Part shown: in pieces, positions 34,265-44,093 of the stretch
How the letters are laid out: each line of letters starts with the position of its first letter
How positions within the stretch are numbered: the stretch's first letter is position 1
Assembly: GCF_002237555.1 (NCBI RefSeq)
Contig: NZ_CP022540.1
Location: forward strand, 1,434,501-1,498,500
Length of the DNA: 64,000 bases
Origin: Antarctobacter heliothermus
GTDB taxonomy: Bacteria; Pseudomonadota; Alphaproteobacteria; Rhodobacterales; Rhodobacteraceae
Reading direction: 5' to 3'
Notes under the pieces: generated by a model
What the model saw: the letters and a program-made list of their open reading frames with translations, nothing else
What the model was told of the DNA's origin: nothing
Database searches by the model: none
Made by a program: the position numbers and the translations under genes

Positions 34265-34843
34265 ATGCCCACCCCAAATCTCGCCGCGATGGAGTTTCTG
34301 CTCAGCCGCCGCTCGCGCCCTGCCAAGACATTGACCGGCCCTGCGCCCGATGACGCCGCGCTGATGCCACTGCTGACGGCGGCAGCACGCACTCCGGACC
34401 ATGGTAAGCTGGAACCCTGGCGCTTTATTGTGCTGCGCGAGAGGGCCTTGCGCCGGTTGGCGGGCGAGGTCGCGGCCTGTGGTGAACGGTTGGGTAAAAG
34501 CGCCGAGGACATCGCCAAGGCGCGTGACGCCTATGACCGCAGCCCGCTGGTCGTGGTGGTTGTCGAGGTGCAAAAAGACAGCCCCAAGATCCCGCCGCTG
34601 GAACAGACTTATGCCGCCGGGGCCGCCTGTTTGGCGCTGCTGAATGCCGCGCTGGCCTCTGGCTGGGGGGCGAACTGGCTCTCGGGATGGGCCAGCCATG
34701 ACCGTGGTTTTGTCGAGGGCGCGCTGGGTCTGGCCCCGCATGAGAAAATCGCAGGCCTGATCCATATCGGCACAGAAGGGTCCGCACCGCCAGAGCGTCC
34801 GCGTCCCGATCTGGAGGCGATCACCACCTGGGTAACGGAATGA
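34265..34843 (+). CDS. Nitroreductase family protein (YdjA-like)
   Basis: This is a 192-residue FMN-dependent oxidoreductase of the nitroreductase family. The N-terminal RRSRPAKTLTGPAPDDAAL and TPDHGKLEPWRFIV regions bind FMN, and AAGAACLALLNAALASGWGANWLSG is the usual central helix. The physiological substrate is not known. A good site (GAAGGAG) precedes the ATG. Its stop overlaps the next gene's ATG (ATGA). Confidence 0.88.
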   Translation: MPTPNLAAMEFLLSRRSRPAKTLTGPAPDDAALMPLLTAAARTPDHGKLEPWRFIVLRERALRRLAGEVAACGERLGKSAEDIAKARDAYDRSPLVVVVVEVQKDSPKIPPLEQTYAAGAACLALLNAALASGWGANWLSGWASHDRGFVEGALGLAPHEKIAGLIHIGTEGSAPPERPRPDLEAITTWVTE

Positions 34844-35529
34844 TTTTCGGCGCGGTGTCGCGGGCCATCGCGCAGCTGCCCGACCCGCGCTTTCGCGGTG
34901 TGCTCATTCGTGGGGTCGGCATAACGCTTGCCACCCTGATCGCGGCTGTTTTCGTGGTCTTTCAAATGGTGGGCTGGCTGATCGGTGACGACGCCAGCCT
35001 GCCGCTGATCGGCACGGTGTCCTGGTTGGACGATGCCGCCAGCTGGGCCTCTGTGCCGGTGATGCTGGTGCTGTCGGCCTTTTTGATGATCCCGGTCGCC
35101 TCGGCCATCACTTCGCTATTTCTCGAAGAGGTGGCTCAAGCTGTCGAGGACCGCCACTACCCCGGCCTTGGATCCGCCACGCCGGTCAGTTTTGCCGACG
35201 GCCTGCGCGATTCGTTGGGTTTTCTTGGCACATTGGTAGTGGCCAACCTGCTGGCATTTGTACTGTACCTGCTGTTTGCACCACTGGCGCCGTTCATCTT
35301 CTGGGCGCTGAACGGGTTCCTTTTGGGGCGGGAATATTTCACGCTTGCCGCCATGCGCCGGGTCGGCCGGGTAGAGGCGCGCAAACTACGCCGCCGCCAC
35401 ATCGGCGCGATCTGGGCCACGGGTGTCATCATGGCCGTGCCGCTGACCATTCCGATCGTCAACCTGTTGGTCCCGGTACTGGGGGCGGCTGCCTTTACCC
35501 ATGTTTTCCACCGGGTGACGACGCGCTAA
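34840..35529 (+). CDS. EI24 domain-containing (CysZ-like) membrane protein
   Basis: A 229-residue polytopic membrane protein with about four to five hydrophobic helices and the EI24/CysZ region (VMLVLSAFLMIPVASAITSLFLEEVAQAVEDRHYP ... FLLGREYFTLAAMRR). CysZ homologues carry sulfate in other bacteria, but this subgroup lacks assigned transport activity. Translation is coupled to the nitroreductase gene. It ends 11 bases before the convergent DUF1467 gene. Confidence 0.8.
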   Translation: MIFGAVSRAIAQLPDPRFRGVLIRGVGITLATLIAAVFVVFQMVGWLIGDDASLPLIGTVSWLDDAASWASVPVMLVLSAFLMIPVASAITSLFLEEVAQAVEDRHYPGLGSATPVSFADGLRDSLGFLGTLVVANLLAFVLYLLFAPLAPFIFWALNGFLLGREYFTLAAMRRVGRVEARKLRRRHIGAIWATGVIMAVPLTIPIVNLLVPVLGAAAFTHVFHRVTTR

Positions 35530-35540
35530 AGCCCCTTGCC

Positions 35541-35830
35541 TCACTTGACGTGAGAGCTGCCGTCCATGCGGTTGAACATCCAGCCGTCGATGTCGCGCAC
35601 CGTCACAACCTCGAAAATGATGATAGAGGCCACAACCGCCCAGATCACCGCCGCCATGCCGGTGGTGATCCACGCCTTGCGTTTCAGGTTGTGCACCTCG
35701 GGGCTGCCGGCATGGGTGCCTGGCACCACCGCGCCAACGTCGCCCTGAGTCTTCAGCCGGATCGGGATCACGACCAGAAAGGTCATGAACCAGATTACGG
35801 CATACAGCACGATGCCCGACATAATGCCCA

Positions 35831-35831
<1 letters not shown>
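35541..35831 (-). CDS. DUF1467 family membrane protein
   Basis: A 96-residue protein with two membrane helices (GIVLYAVIWFMTFLVVIPI and TGMAAVIWAVVASIIIFEV) and the characteristic RLKTQGDVG between them. Function is unknown. It is translationally coupled (TGATG) to methylmalonyl-CoA epimerase upstream, an association I recall from other Rhodobacterales. Confidence 0.82.
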
Positions 35832-36235
<404 letters not shown>

Positions 36236-36369
36236 CTCAACTTCTCCATGGCTGGTGTCGAATGAGGTTATGGCGTTTGGGCCACGACCGGACAAGGCGG
36301 TGCGACCCTTAACCGCTTGTTCACCGTGTCGCGGCAAATTGGTGAGCGACTCGTAAAGGAGCGCCTGCC

Positions 36370-37089
36370 ATGGACGACACACAAAAGCTATCTCCACACC
36401 TGCGTCCCACTGCGACGCGCCCCCTGCTGGGGCTGACGATCCTCGTGGTTGAGGACAGCCGATACTCCTGCGATGCCATGCGCCTGCTTTGCCTGCGCTC
36501 AGGCGCGCGGATTCGCCGGGCGGATTGCCTGAAATCGGCGCGCCGCCATTTGCAGGTCTACCGCCCCAGCGTTGTGGTCATCGACCTTGGTCTGCCGGAC
36601 GGGTCGGGGGCCGAACTGATCGCCGAACTGGGCGTCGCCTGCCCGCGTGTTGACGTGATCCTTGGCACCAGCGGCGACAGTTTTGCCGAAGAGGTGGCGC
36701 TCGCCGCCGGGGCAGACGGGTTCCTGCCCAAACCAGTGTCCTCTGTCGTCGGCTTCCAGAACGCGATCCTCAGCGCGCTGCCAATCGAACGACGCCCCAC
36801 CGGCCCGCGCCTTGTCTGCGATGAACCCGTCCTGCCTGATCCGCTGGCCTACCGCGATGATATGGCCCACGCCGCTGACGTGCTCTCGGTTGCGCGGGGT
36901 GATGAACGCAATCTGACCTACCTGACGCAGTTCCTTGCCGGGGTGGCGCGCAGCGCGGGGGACGGCATCCTGCAAAAGGCGGCAGAGGATCTGGCCGATG
37001 CCCGCGCCGCCGGACAGCCGGTCACATCCAACCTCGCCCGCGTCTCCGCACTGGTGCAGGACCGCGTGGCCGACCGCATGGCGATCTGA
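36370..37089 (+). CDS. Response regulator with unrecognised C-terminal region
   Basis: This is a 239-residue protein with an N-terminal receiver domain: acidic pair ED at 28-29, phosphoacceptor Asp72 in VVIDLGLPDGSG, Thr100 and Lys121 (LPKP). Residues 135-239 are helical and contain no DNA-binding motif that I recognise, so output may be by protein contact. No histidine kinase gene is adjacent. It is divergent from mce with a 134-base gap. Confidence 0.82.
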   Translation: MDDTQKLSPHLRPTATRPLLGLTILVVEDSRYSCDAMRLLCLRSGARIRRADCLKSARRHLQVYRPSVVVIDLGLPDGSGAELIAELGVACPRVDVILGTSGDSFAEEVALAAGADGFLPKPVSSVVGFQNAILSALPIERRPTGPRLVCDEPVLPDPLAYRDDMAHAADVLSVARGDERNLTYLTQFLAGVARSAGDGILQKAAEDLADARAAGQPVTSNLARVSALVQDRVADRMAI

Positions 37090-37096
37090 CCCGCGG

Positions 37097-38323
37097 CTAC
37101 AGCAACAGCTCTGGATCGTCGCCCATATCCAGACCGGGGAATATCGTGGTCTCCAGCGCGGTGCGCTCGACCCCGTAGAGACCGCGCAACAACCACGCCA
37201 GATGCGCCCGCAGGTCGCGCGTCGGCATGACATCGCGGCGCTTGTACAGTGCTGCCTCGTCCAGTCCGGGCCAGTCGGTGATCACCCGTCCGCCGCGCAC
37301 AGCGCCGCCCGCCAGCACCATCACCCCGCCAGAGCCGTGATCGGTGCCGCCGGTGCCGTTCCAGCGCGCCGTGCGGCCGAACTCTGTCACCGCAACCACG
37401 GTTGTCTGGCCCCACGCCCCGGCACCCAACGTCTCTTTCAGCGTCGTCACCGACTGCGCCAGTTGTGTCAGAGCACGGGGCAGATGGTGTGCCTGCGCCC
37501 TGTGCGTGTCCCACCCCGTCAGCGAATAACAGGCGATCCGCGCCGCGCCGCGCAACTGTTCACCGGCGAATCGCGCCAGCGCCGCACCGGGCCTCTGTCG
37601 GTCCTTTCCGCTCATCATGTCATCGCGCATGGCGGCCATCATGTCGCCCATGCTGCCGGTAAATTCCACACCGTCGCCATCGCCCCCCGCAAGGGCCATG
37701 GCCGTGTCCAGTGCCGCCGCCATCGCCGGGTCGGCCTGCATCACCCGCCGGGTCAGCAGAACCGCCTGTGGTGACAGCCGCAAATCGGCCTCCGGGGTCC
37801 AACGGTTCACCTGGGCGGGGCCTTGCAGGATGCGCAATGGCTCGCCGCCGATGGCATAGGCAGTCTCTGCCGTGGCATCGGGCATCCGTTGCACCAGCCG
37901 GTTCAGCCAGCCATCTCCCGGCAGCGGAGCATCAGAGGCGGCAACCCCCGCCTCCAACAGGTCCTGACCGTCGAAATGGCTGCGCTTGTCGCGGTAGGGG
38001 ATCGACACCGCATGGGCAAACCCCAACTCTCCGGCACGCCACAGCGGGGCCAGCGGCGACAGCGCGCCGTGCATGGCAAACCGCCCGTCCAGATCAAGCG
38101 CCCCGCCACCGTCCAGATCCGGCGCGGGCCGCCCCAGCGTGGCAAAATCGGGGTCGCCATAGGGACTGACAGCAGCCAGTCCGTCCATGCCGCCGCGCAG
38201 GATGATCACCACCAGCCGGTGCTCGCCCGGCGTCGCGGCAAAGCTGACCGGCGTCACCAGCGGGCTGGCGGCCAAGGAACAACCCAGCGCGGCGCTGCGG
38301 GTCAGGAAACTCCGTCTGTCCAT
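37097..38323 (-). CDS. DUF1501 family protein, Tat-exported
   Basis: A 408-residue protein with an N-terminal twin-arginine signal (MDRRSFLTRSAALGCSLAAS). The body is DUF1501-like, part of the alkaline-phosphatase/sulfatase superfamily (LVVIILRGGMDGLAAVSPYGDP; TTVVAVTEFGRTARWNGTGGTDHGSGGVMVLAG). It is nearly always paired with a DUF1800 gene, as here 3 bases upstream. Substrate and function are unknown; export to the periplasm is likely. Confidence 0.88.
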   Translation of the reverse strand: MDRRSFLTRSAALGCSLAASPLVTPVSFAATPGEHRLVVIILRGGMDGLAAVSPYGDPDFATLGRPAPDLDGGGALDLDGRFAMHGALSPLAPLWRAGELGFAHAVSIPYRDKRSHFDGQDLLEAGVAASDAPLPGDGWLNRLVQRMPDATAETAYAIGGEPLRILQGPAQVNRWTPEADLRLSPQAVLLTRRVMQADPAMAAALDTAMALAGGDGDGVEFTGSMGDMMAAMRDDMMSGKDRQRPGAALARFAGEQLRGAARIACYSLTGWDTHRAQAHHLPRALTQLAQSVTTLKETLGAGAWGQTTVVAVTEFGRTARWNGTGGTDHGSGGVMVLAGGAVRGGRVITDWPGLDEAALYKRRDVMPTRDLRAHLAWLLRGLYGVERTALETTIFPGLDMGDDPELLL

Positions 38324-38326
38324 GCT

Positions 38327-39700
38327 CTACATCCTCTGAAACGCGGGGGAGGCCAGCACCACACCGATCCCGTCGGCGCGGGTCTCGGCGGCACTGGCGG
38401 CGAAACGCACCTCTTCGGGCGCGCGCGCACCTAGGGCGGTCACAACAAAATCACGCGGGTCCGGCAGGGCGTCCAGCATCAGTTGCGGCAGGGTGAACCC
38501 CCATTGCAGCCGCGCGGCCATTCCCTGCGGCGTGATCCACGCCGCATCCGCCTCTGGCAACCCGTCCGGCCCCGACGGCTGTTGCCAGACCTGTCCCATC
38601 AGGCGCAGCGGGTCCATCAACAGCATCTGCGCACGAGCGGCCAGCGCCTTGGACGGCACGTCCAGCGCACGACAGGCAGAGGCGATGAAATCCAGCGGCA
38701 TCTTGACGTCACCCGGCGCAGGGGCCCACGCGGCGGGATGGTCCAGCATTGCGCGGTAAACCTCTGGCAGGTCGCCACCAGTCTCGTGCCACACTCCGGC
38801 TATGGCCGTGACCAGCGCCGGATCGGGGGTATCACCCAGAAAATGCACCGCCAGCTTGTGCGCGATATGCTGTGCCGTTGCCGGATGGCGGGCCAGATCG
38901 CGCAGGACGGCGTGGATGTCGTCAATCGTCGGTTTGCCGCCGCCATAGGCCTTGCCCAGCACGGTTTCCGGTCCGGGTTCCGCCAGCGGCGGGCGAAACT
39001 CGGTGCCCGCCTGTTCGGTAAACGCCAGCCCGGTCAGCAGTTCCGCCAGTTGCCGCACGTCGTCTTGGGTATACGGCCCGTCGACGCCCAGCGTGTGCAG
39101 CTCCAGCAACTCCCGCGCGAGGTTTTCGTTCATACCCGTCTTGCCGGGAAACCGCAGTGCCTGTGGTGAGTTCGGCCCGGCAGAGGCCTGCTGATCAAGG
39201 TAATGCAGCATCAAGGGGTGGGTGGCGGTGGCGATCAGCATATCCTCGAACCGCCCGGCCAGATGCGGGCGGATGGCCGATTCGATATACGGGGACGTCG
39301 CCACCTGCAGCACGCTGGCTTTGCCATGTGCGGTGAAATGATCGGCCCAAAAACTCTCCAACCGTTCACGCATCGGGGTGTCGCTGGCGACGCGGCGCGA
39401 CACATGCGCGACCAGCCAGCCACGGCGCGCCTTGCGTCCTTCGCGGGTGATGTTGACCATGGCCTGATGGGCCTCATCCCCGATGCGCGTGCCCTTGGCA
39501 GACTTGCTGAGACGGAACAGCGCATTCGTCGGCGTCACGCGCTTGGCCAGAAAAATCTCGAACGGCTCAATGGGAAAGGTTTCGGCGACAGGGTCAGGGC
39601 CGGTCAATCCATCAAGGATCGCGGCAATGCTGTCTGGCGCGGCGATCCGGGGGGATCGACCGCACCCAAAGCGGATATCGGCAAGGATCGGATCGAACAT
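38327..39700 (-). CDS. DUF1800 family protein
   Basis: This is a 457-residue DUF1800 protein, the usual partner of DUF1501. Recognisable blocks are ESFWADHFTAHGK, MLHYLDQ, GMNENLARELLELHTLGVDGPYTQDDV and AHKLAVHFLGDTPD. No clear signal peptide is visible in this version. The two genes are separated by 3 bases, so they are co-expressed. Confidence 0.88.
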   Translation of the reverse strand: MFDPILADIRFGCGRSPRIAAPDSIAAILDGLTGPDPVAETFPIEPFEIFLAKRVTPTNALFRLSKSAKGTRIGDEAHQAMVNITREGRKARRGWLVAHVSRRVASDTPMRERLESFWADHFTAHGKASVLQVATSPYIESAIRPHLAGRFEDMLIATATHPLMLHYLDQQASAGPNSPQALRFPGKTGMNENLARELLELHTLGVDGPYTQDDVRQLAELLTGLAFTEQAGTEFRPPLAEPGPETVLGKAYGGGKPTIDDIHAVLRDLARHPATAQHIAHKLAVHFLGDTPDPALVTAIAGVWHETGGDLPEVYRAMLDHPAAWAPAPGDVKMPLDFIASACRALDVPSKALAARAQMLLMDPLRLMGQVWQQPSGPDGLPEADAAWITPQGMAARLQWGFTLPQLMLDALPDPRDFVVTALGARAPEEVRFAASAAETRADGIGVVLASPAFQRM

Positions 39701-39737
39701 GGGTTTGCCTCAACATTGCTATTGGCAATGTAGAGGA

Positions 39738-39764
39738 TGCGGGGCGGTTTTACATCGCCCCGCA
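39738..39764. terminator. Hairpin between aspS and the DUF1800 gene
   Basis: TGCGGGGCG (39738-39746) and CGCCCCGCA (39756-39764) form a perfect 9-bp stem with a 9-base loop just beyond the aspS stop. There is no T-run, so it may be a factor-dependent terminator or mRNA stabiliser. Confidence 0.4.
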
Positions 39765-39811
39765 CGCATTGCGTGTCCGCCGTTTCGGCGGAATGGTGCC
39801 TTGAGCGGCGG

Positions 39812-41806
39812 CTATTCCTGCGGAATGACGCGCAGGCCCAGTTCCATCAGTTGCTCCGAGGACGGGTCCGACGGGGCGCTCATCATCAGGTCTTCGGCGC
39901 GCTGGTTCATCGGGAACATGATGACCTCACGGATGTTCGATGTGCCGGCCAGCAGCATCACGATCCGGTCGATGCCTGCAGCACAGCCACCGTGCGGCGG
40001 CGCGCCGTAGTGGAACGCGTTGAACAGCGCACCAAAGCGCGATTTGACCTCATCGGCGCCGTAACCGGCAATCTCGAACGCCTTCAGCATCACCTCTGGC
40101 TTGTGGTTCCGGATCGCGCCGGACACCAGCTCATAGCCGTTGCAGGCCAGATCATACTGATAGCCCAACACCTTCAGCGGATCGCCTTGCAGCGCCTCCA
40201 TCCCGCCCTGCGGCATGGAAAACGGATTGTGCTCGAAATCGATCTTGCCGGTTTCCTCGTCCTTTTCGTAGATCGGGAAATCCACGATCCACGCAAAGGC
40301 AAAGCGGTTTTCGTCGGTCAGGTTCAGTTCCGTGCCCAGCACGTCCCGCGCCTTGCCTGCGACCCGCTGAAAACTGGCCGGTTTGCCGCCAAGGAAAAAC
40401 GCCGCGTCGCCGACGCCAAGGCCCAGCTGCTGGCGGATCGCCTCGGTCCGTTCGGGGCCGATGTTCTTGGCCAGCGGGCCAGCGGGTTCTGGTTCGCCCA
40501 TTTGAGGAAAATGGATTCGCCTTTGATCTGCCGCGATCCTAAGATCGAGTGGGTCACCTTTTTCGATCAGATCCGCTATCTTACAAACTTTTGTTAGCCC
40601 CTCTGCGACCTCTGCTGAGTTCTCTTGTGCGAGCAATTCATTCAGTCGGTCGCGGTCCACTCTCTTGGTGTCCAACCAACCATTGATTTCGTCTGCTGTA
40701 GAGTTGGGCGTTTGGCGGGAGCGCCAGAAAATATACCCCATCCCCGGCAGGCCCTCTTTCTGGGCAAAGGCGTTCATGCGGTCACAGAACTTGCGGCTGC
40801 CGCCACCCGGCGCGGGAATGGCGCGGATCTCGGTGCCGTCCTGCTCCAGCAGTTTGGCAAAGATGGCGAAACCGGAGCCTGCGAAATGTTCGGACACCAC
40901 CTGCATCTCGATCGGGTTGCGCAGGTCGGGCTTGTCGGTGCCGTATTTCAGCGCCGCTTCGGCATAGGGAATCTGCGGCCAAGTCGCCGGATCATCCACC
41001 GACTTGCCGCCGCCGAATTCCTCAAACACGCCTGCAATCACCGGAGCAACCGTATCGAACACATCCTGTTGCTCGACAAAGCTCATCTCCATGTCCAACT
41101 GATAGAAATCGGTCGGAGAGCGGTCAGCGCGCGGGTCTTCGTCGCGGAAACAGGGCGCGATCTGGAAATACTTGTCGAACCCGCTGACCATGATCAGCTG
41201 CTTGAACTGCTGCGGGGCCTGCGGCAGGGCGTAGAACTTGCCCGGCTGCTGGCGCGACGGCACCAGAAAGTCGCGCGCGCCCTCGGGCGACGATGCGGTG
41301 ATGATCGGGGTCTGATACTCGCGGAAATCCTTGGCCCACATCTGCTTGCGGATGAATGCCACAACATCGGACCGCAGCGTCATCGACGACTGCATCGCCT
41401 CGCGGCGCAGGTCGAGATAGCGGTATTTCAGGCGGGTTTCCTCGGGGTATTCCTGATCGCCAAAGACGATCAGCGGCAGTTCATCGGCGCTGCCCAGCAC
41501 CTCCAGTTCGCGCACGAACACTTCGATCTCGCCGGTGGGCAGGTTCGGGTTCACAAGGCTGGCATCGCGCGCCAGCACGTTGCCGTCGATGCGGATACAC
41601 CATTCCGAGCGCACCTTTTCCAGCGCGGCAAAGGCCGGGCTGTCCGCATCGGCGATCACCTGAGTGATGCCGTAATGGTCGCGCAGATCGATGAAAAGCA
41701 CGCCGCCGTGGTCGCGGATGCGATGTACCCAGCCAGCCAGGCGGACGGTATCCCCCACCTGGTCCTTGGTCAGATCGGCGCAGGTGTGGCTGCGATAGGC
41801 GTGCAT
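39812..41806 (-). CDS. aspS: Aspartyl-tRNA synthetase with an in-frame 73-residue insertion
   Basis: AspRS charges tRNA-Asp. The N-terminal OB-fold anticodon domain ([23 protein letters not shown]), class II motif 2 region ([24 protein letters not shown]) and motif 3 ([19 protein letters not shown]) are intact. At 664 residues it is about 74 longer than the usual bacterial enzyme (about 590). The excess is one block, residues about 363-436, inside the GAD domain between MGYIFWR and [14 protein letters not shown]. The block's DNA is about 49% GC against about 71% in the adjacent 120 bases (hand count). The frame is kept, so the enzyme is probably functional with an extra surface module. Confidence 0.93.
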   Translation of the reverse strand: MHAYRSHTCADLTKDQVGDTVRLAGWVHRIRDHGGVLFIDLRDHYGITQVIADADSPAFAALEKVRSEWCIRIDGNVLARDASLVNPNLPTGEIEVFVRELEVLGSADELPLIVFGDQEYPEETRLKYRYLDLRREAMQSSMTLRSDVVAFIRKQMWAKDFREYQTPIITASSPEGARDFLVPSRQQPGKFYALPQAPQQFKQLIMVSGFDKYFQIAPCFRDEDPRADRSPTDFYQLDMEMSFVEQQDVFDTVAPVIAGVFEEFGGGKSVDDPATWPQIPYAEAALKYGTDKPDLRNPIEMQVVSEHFAGSGFAIFAKLLEQDGTEIRAIPAPGGGSRKFCDRMNAFAQKEGLPGMGYIFWRSRQTPNSTADEINGWLDTKRVDRDRLNELLAQENSAEVAEGLTKVCKIADLIEKGDPLDLRIAADQRRIHFPQMGEPEPAGPLAKNIGPERTEAIRQQLGLGVGDAAFFLGGKPASFQRVAGKARDVLGTELNLTDENRFAFAWIVDFPIYEKDEETGKIDFEHNPFSMPQGGMEALQGDPLKVLGYQYDLACNGYELVSGAIRNHKPEVMLKAFEIAGYGADEVKSRFGALFNAFHYGAPPHGGCAAGIDRIVMLLAGTSNIREVIMFPMNQRAEDLMMSAPSDPSSEQLMELGLRVIPQE
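40501..40720 (-). other. AT-rich in-frame insertion within aspS (GAD domain)
   Basis: About 220 bases encoding a charged, helical-looking segment ([20 protein letters not shown] ... [19 protein letters not shown]) interrupt a normally continuous part of AspRS. It contains no stop codon, and I see no direct repeats at its edges. It may be an acquired protein module, similar in concept to in-frame palindromic elements known in Rickettsia, although no palindrome of that kind is evident. Confidence 0.65.
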
Positions 41807-41959
41807 GTCGGGCCCCTTTGGATATGCGCAAAAGACAGGCGCGATACATCCCGAGGGGCGCAGGAAGTCAAGGGAGCAGGCTTTAATTGGCGAGAATCGG
41901 GGGAACCTTGTACCCTAGCCAGCTGAAAGAGGCGCTGAAACGGCGAATGGGGGTCCACA

Positions 41960-43198
41960 ATGTCTGAGTCTCTTCTGCTGAACATGTTGCGCCGGATGGT
42001 GCGCCTCGGCCGGTTGACCGTCACGCTGCCCAGCGGCCGGACAGAAAGCGTCGGCTCAGGGCAGGGCGACAGCGTTCAGGTAGTCCTGACCGGCGACGAC
42101 ACCATACGCCGCCTGCTGATGCGGCCCAGCCTTGCGCTGGGAGAGTGTTATACCGACGGCACCCTGCGCATCGAAGACGACGATCTGCCGGGCCTGCTGA
42201 ACCTGTTGGCCGCCAACCAAAGCTTTGCCCAGATGCCGCTCTGGTACAGCGTGCCGCGCCGCATTCAGGGTGCATTGCGCGGATTTCTGCAACGCAACAC
42301 GCCGTTCAGTGCGCGCCGCAATGTTGCGCATCACTATGACTTGTCCGACGACCTGTACCGGCTCTTTCTGGATGCGGACATGCAGTATTCCTGCGCCTAT
42401 TTCGCCCGTCCCGACATGACGCTGGAACAGGCGCAAGCCGCGAAAAAGGCGCATATCGCGCAAAAACTGCTGATCGAACCGGGCATGAAGGTGCTGGACA
42501 TCGGTTGCGGCTGGGGCGGCATGGCGCTGACACTGGCGCGCGACTATGGCGCATATGTCACCGGCGTGACGCTGTCGGAAAACCAGTTGGCCACCGCGCA
42601 GGCGCGCGCCAAGGCAGAGGGGCTGGAGGACCGCGTGACCTTTCGCCTGCTCGATTACCGGCGGCTTGACGAACGGTTTGCCCGCATTGTCAGCGTCGGC
42701 ATGTTGGAACACGTCGGCGTGCCGCACTACGCCGAGTATTTCGGCAAGGTCCGCGACCTGATGGCCGATGACGGGGTGGCGGTGATCCACTCTATCGTCA
42801 AGAACGGCCCGCCGCGTCCGAACAACGCCTGGATCGACAAATATATCTTTCCCGGCAGCTACGCGCCCTCCGCGTCAGAGATTTACCGCGCCATCGAAAA
42901 CAGTTGGCTTCACCAGTCCGACGATGAGGCGCTACGCATCCACTACGCGCTGACGCTCAAGGCGTGGCGCGCGCGGCTGGAGGCGCAGCAGGACAGGGTC
43001 GAGGTCATGTTTGACGCCAAATTCATGCGGATGTGGCGGTTCTATCTGGCCTCGATGGAGGTGGCATTCCAGTCGGGCAACCTGCATGTGCAGCAGTGGC
43101 AACTTGCCAAATCCCTGTCCACGGTGCCGATCACGCGGGACTACCTGTATTCTGCGGCGCGCGCGGATCACCCGAACTGGCGCGACGCGGCGGAATAG
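41960..43198 (+). CDS. Cyclopropane-fatty-acyl-phospholipid synthase family methyltransferase
   Basis: The product is a 412-residue SAM-dependent enzyme that methylenates unsaturated acyl chains in membrane phospholipids. The SAM motif VLDIGCGWGGMALTLA and the CFA blocks (NVAHHYDLSDDLYRLFLDADMQYSCAYF, FARIVSVGMLEHVG, IDKYIFPGS) are intact. Length and C-terminal aromatic segments are normal. In this lineage close relatives can make other modified lipids, so product identity is not certain. Confidence 0.9.
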   Translation: MSESLLLNMLRRMVRLGRLTVTLPSGRTESVGSGQGDSVQVVLTGDDTIRRLLMRPSLALGECYTDGTLRIEDDDLPGLLNLLAANQSFAQMPLWYSVPRRIQGALRGFLQRNTPFSARRNVAHHYDLSDDLYRLFLDADMQYSCAYFARPDMTLEQAQAAKKAHIAQKLLIEPGMKVLDIGCGWGGMALTLARDYGAYVTGVTLSENQLATAQARAKAEGLEDRVTFRLLDYRRLDERFARIVSVGMLEHVGVPHYAEYFGKVRDLMADDGVAVIHSIVKNGPPRPNNAWIDKYIFPGSYAPSASEIYRAIENSWLHQSDDEALRIHYALTLKAWRARLEAQQDRVEVMFDAKFMRMWRFYLASMEVAFQSGNLHVQQWQLAKSLSTVPITRDYLYSAARADHPNWRDAAE

Positions 43199-43253
43199 CC
43201 GTGCAACGGTGGTCTCATGTGTCCCCGCCCGGACGTGATTCGGGGTCCGTCGC

Positions 43254-43928
43254 CTAGAATGGGCGCACCACGTTGCCCGAATAAAAATAGACGCCCAGTC
43301 CCAGTGCAAACAGGATCACGCCAGACAGCGAATGCAGCACAATCGCCTCGGCGAAATTGCCGCGCCGCTCATAGGCCCATGCAAAGACCAGCCCTCCGCA
43401 AAAGGTCATCGCCGCGACGATCCAGTTCCAGTACATCAGGTGCGCCAGCGAAAAGAGCGCAGCGTTCAGCACCAGCGGCGGCCAGTTTCCGCCCGGCAGC
43501 AGCTCGCCGTAACGGCGAAAGAACAGTGGCCGGAACACCAATTCCTGCGGCAAGGCGGACAACAGCGGATAGAGCAACGCAATCATCAGCATCAGCCACG
43601 GGTTGATACGCAGCAGGGCAAACGCCGCCTCTGGCGCGGTCAGTTTGACCACCGTCAGCCCGGCCACAGCGGTGACCGCGCCGAATCCCGCCACCAGCCG
43701 CCAGTCGATGGTGCGCGCACCTTCGGTCAGCGACCGCCATGCGAATCCCGGTGTCAGGTGCAACAGCACCAGACCCAGCGCGCTAAAGCCGAACAGCAGC
43801 GGAAACATCATGTCGGGCGACACGCCCACGGCGATCCCCGCCGGGATCACGGCAAACAGGCCGACAAACTCGATCCACAGCCGGACCCGGCGCGCCGCAC
43901 CGCCGCCGTCTTCTGACACAATGGACAT
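43254..43928 (-). CDS. CPBP family intramembrane metalloprotease
   Basis: A 224-residue membrane protein with about six to eight hydrophobic helices. The CPBP/Abi motif 1 reads LPQELVFRPLFFRRYG, so the usual EExxxR has Gln in the first position. Motif 2 (FSLAHLMYWNW) keeps its His. The change could lower or alter protease activity. The start is the ATG after GGAGCC. The reading frame stays open far upstream across carB, but only this part has protein-like character. Confidence 0.8.
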   Translation of the reverse strand: MSIVSEDGGGAARRVRLWIEFVGLFAVIPAGIAVGVSPDMMFPLLFGFSALGLVLLHLTPGFAWRSLTEGARTIDWRLVAGFGAVTAVAGLTVVKLTAPEAAFALLRINPWLMLMIALLYPLLSALPQELVFRPLFFRRYGELLPGGNWPPLVLNAALFSLAHLMYWNWIVAAMTFCGGLVFAWAYERRGNFAEAIVLHSLSGVILFALGLGVYFYSGNVVRPF

Positions 43929-44093
43929 CTCGGCGGCTCCTTGCTCTGCGCGCTTGCCAGAGATAGGCACGACGTGGCGGCGTACCACCCCGTTCGAGGC
44001 TTGCGCTCGAAGGCGCGCCGCGTATAACGCCGACAATTTGCGAATAGACACCTCCGGGGCTGCCGTCTCCCGGGGCTGAGCATGGAGCGCCCG

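Noticed and set aside
40625..41926. Long plus-strand open frame opposite aspS
   Set aside because: Antisense shadow of aspS with no recognisable protein features.
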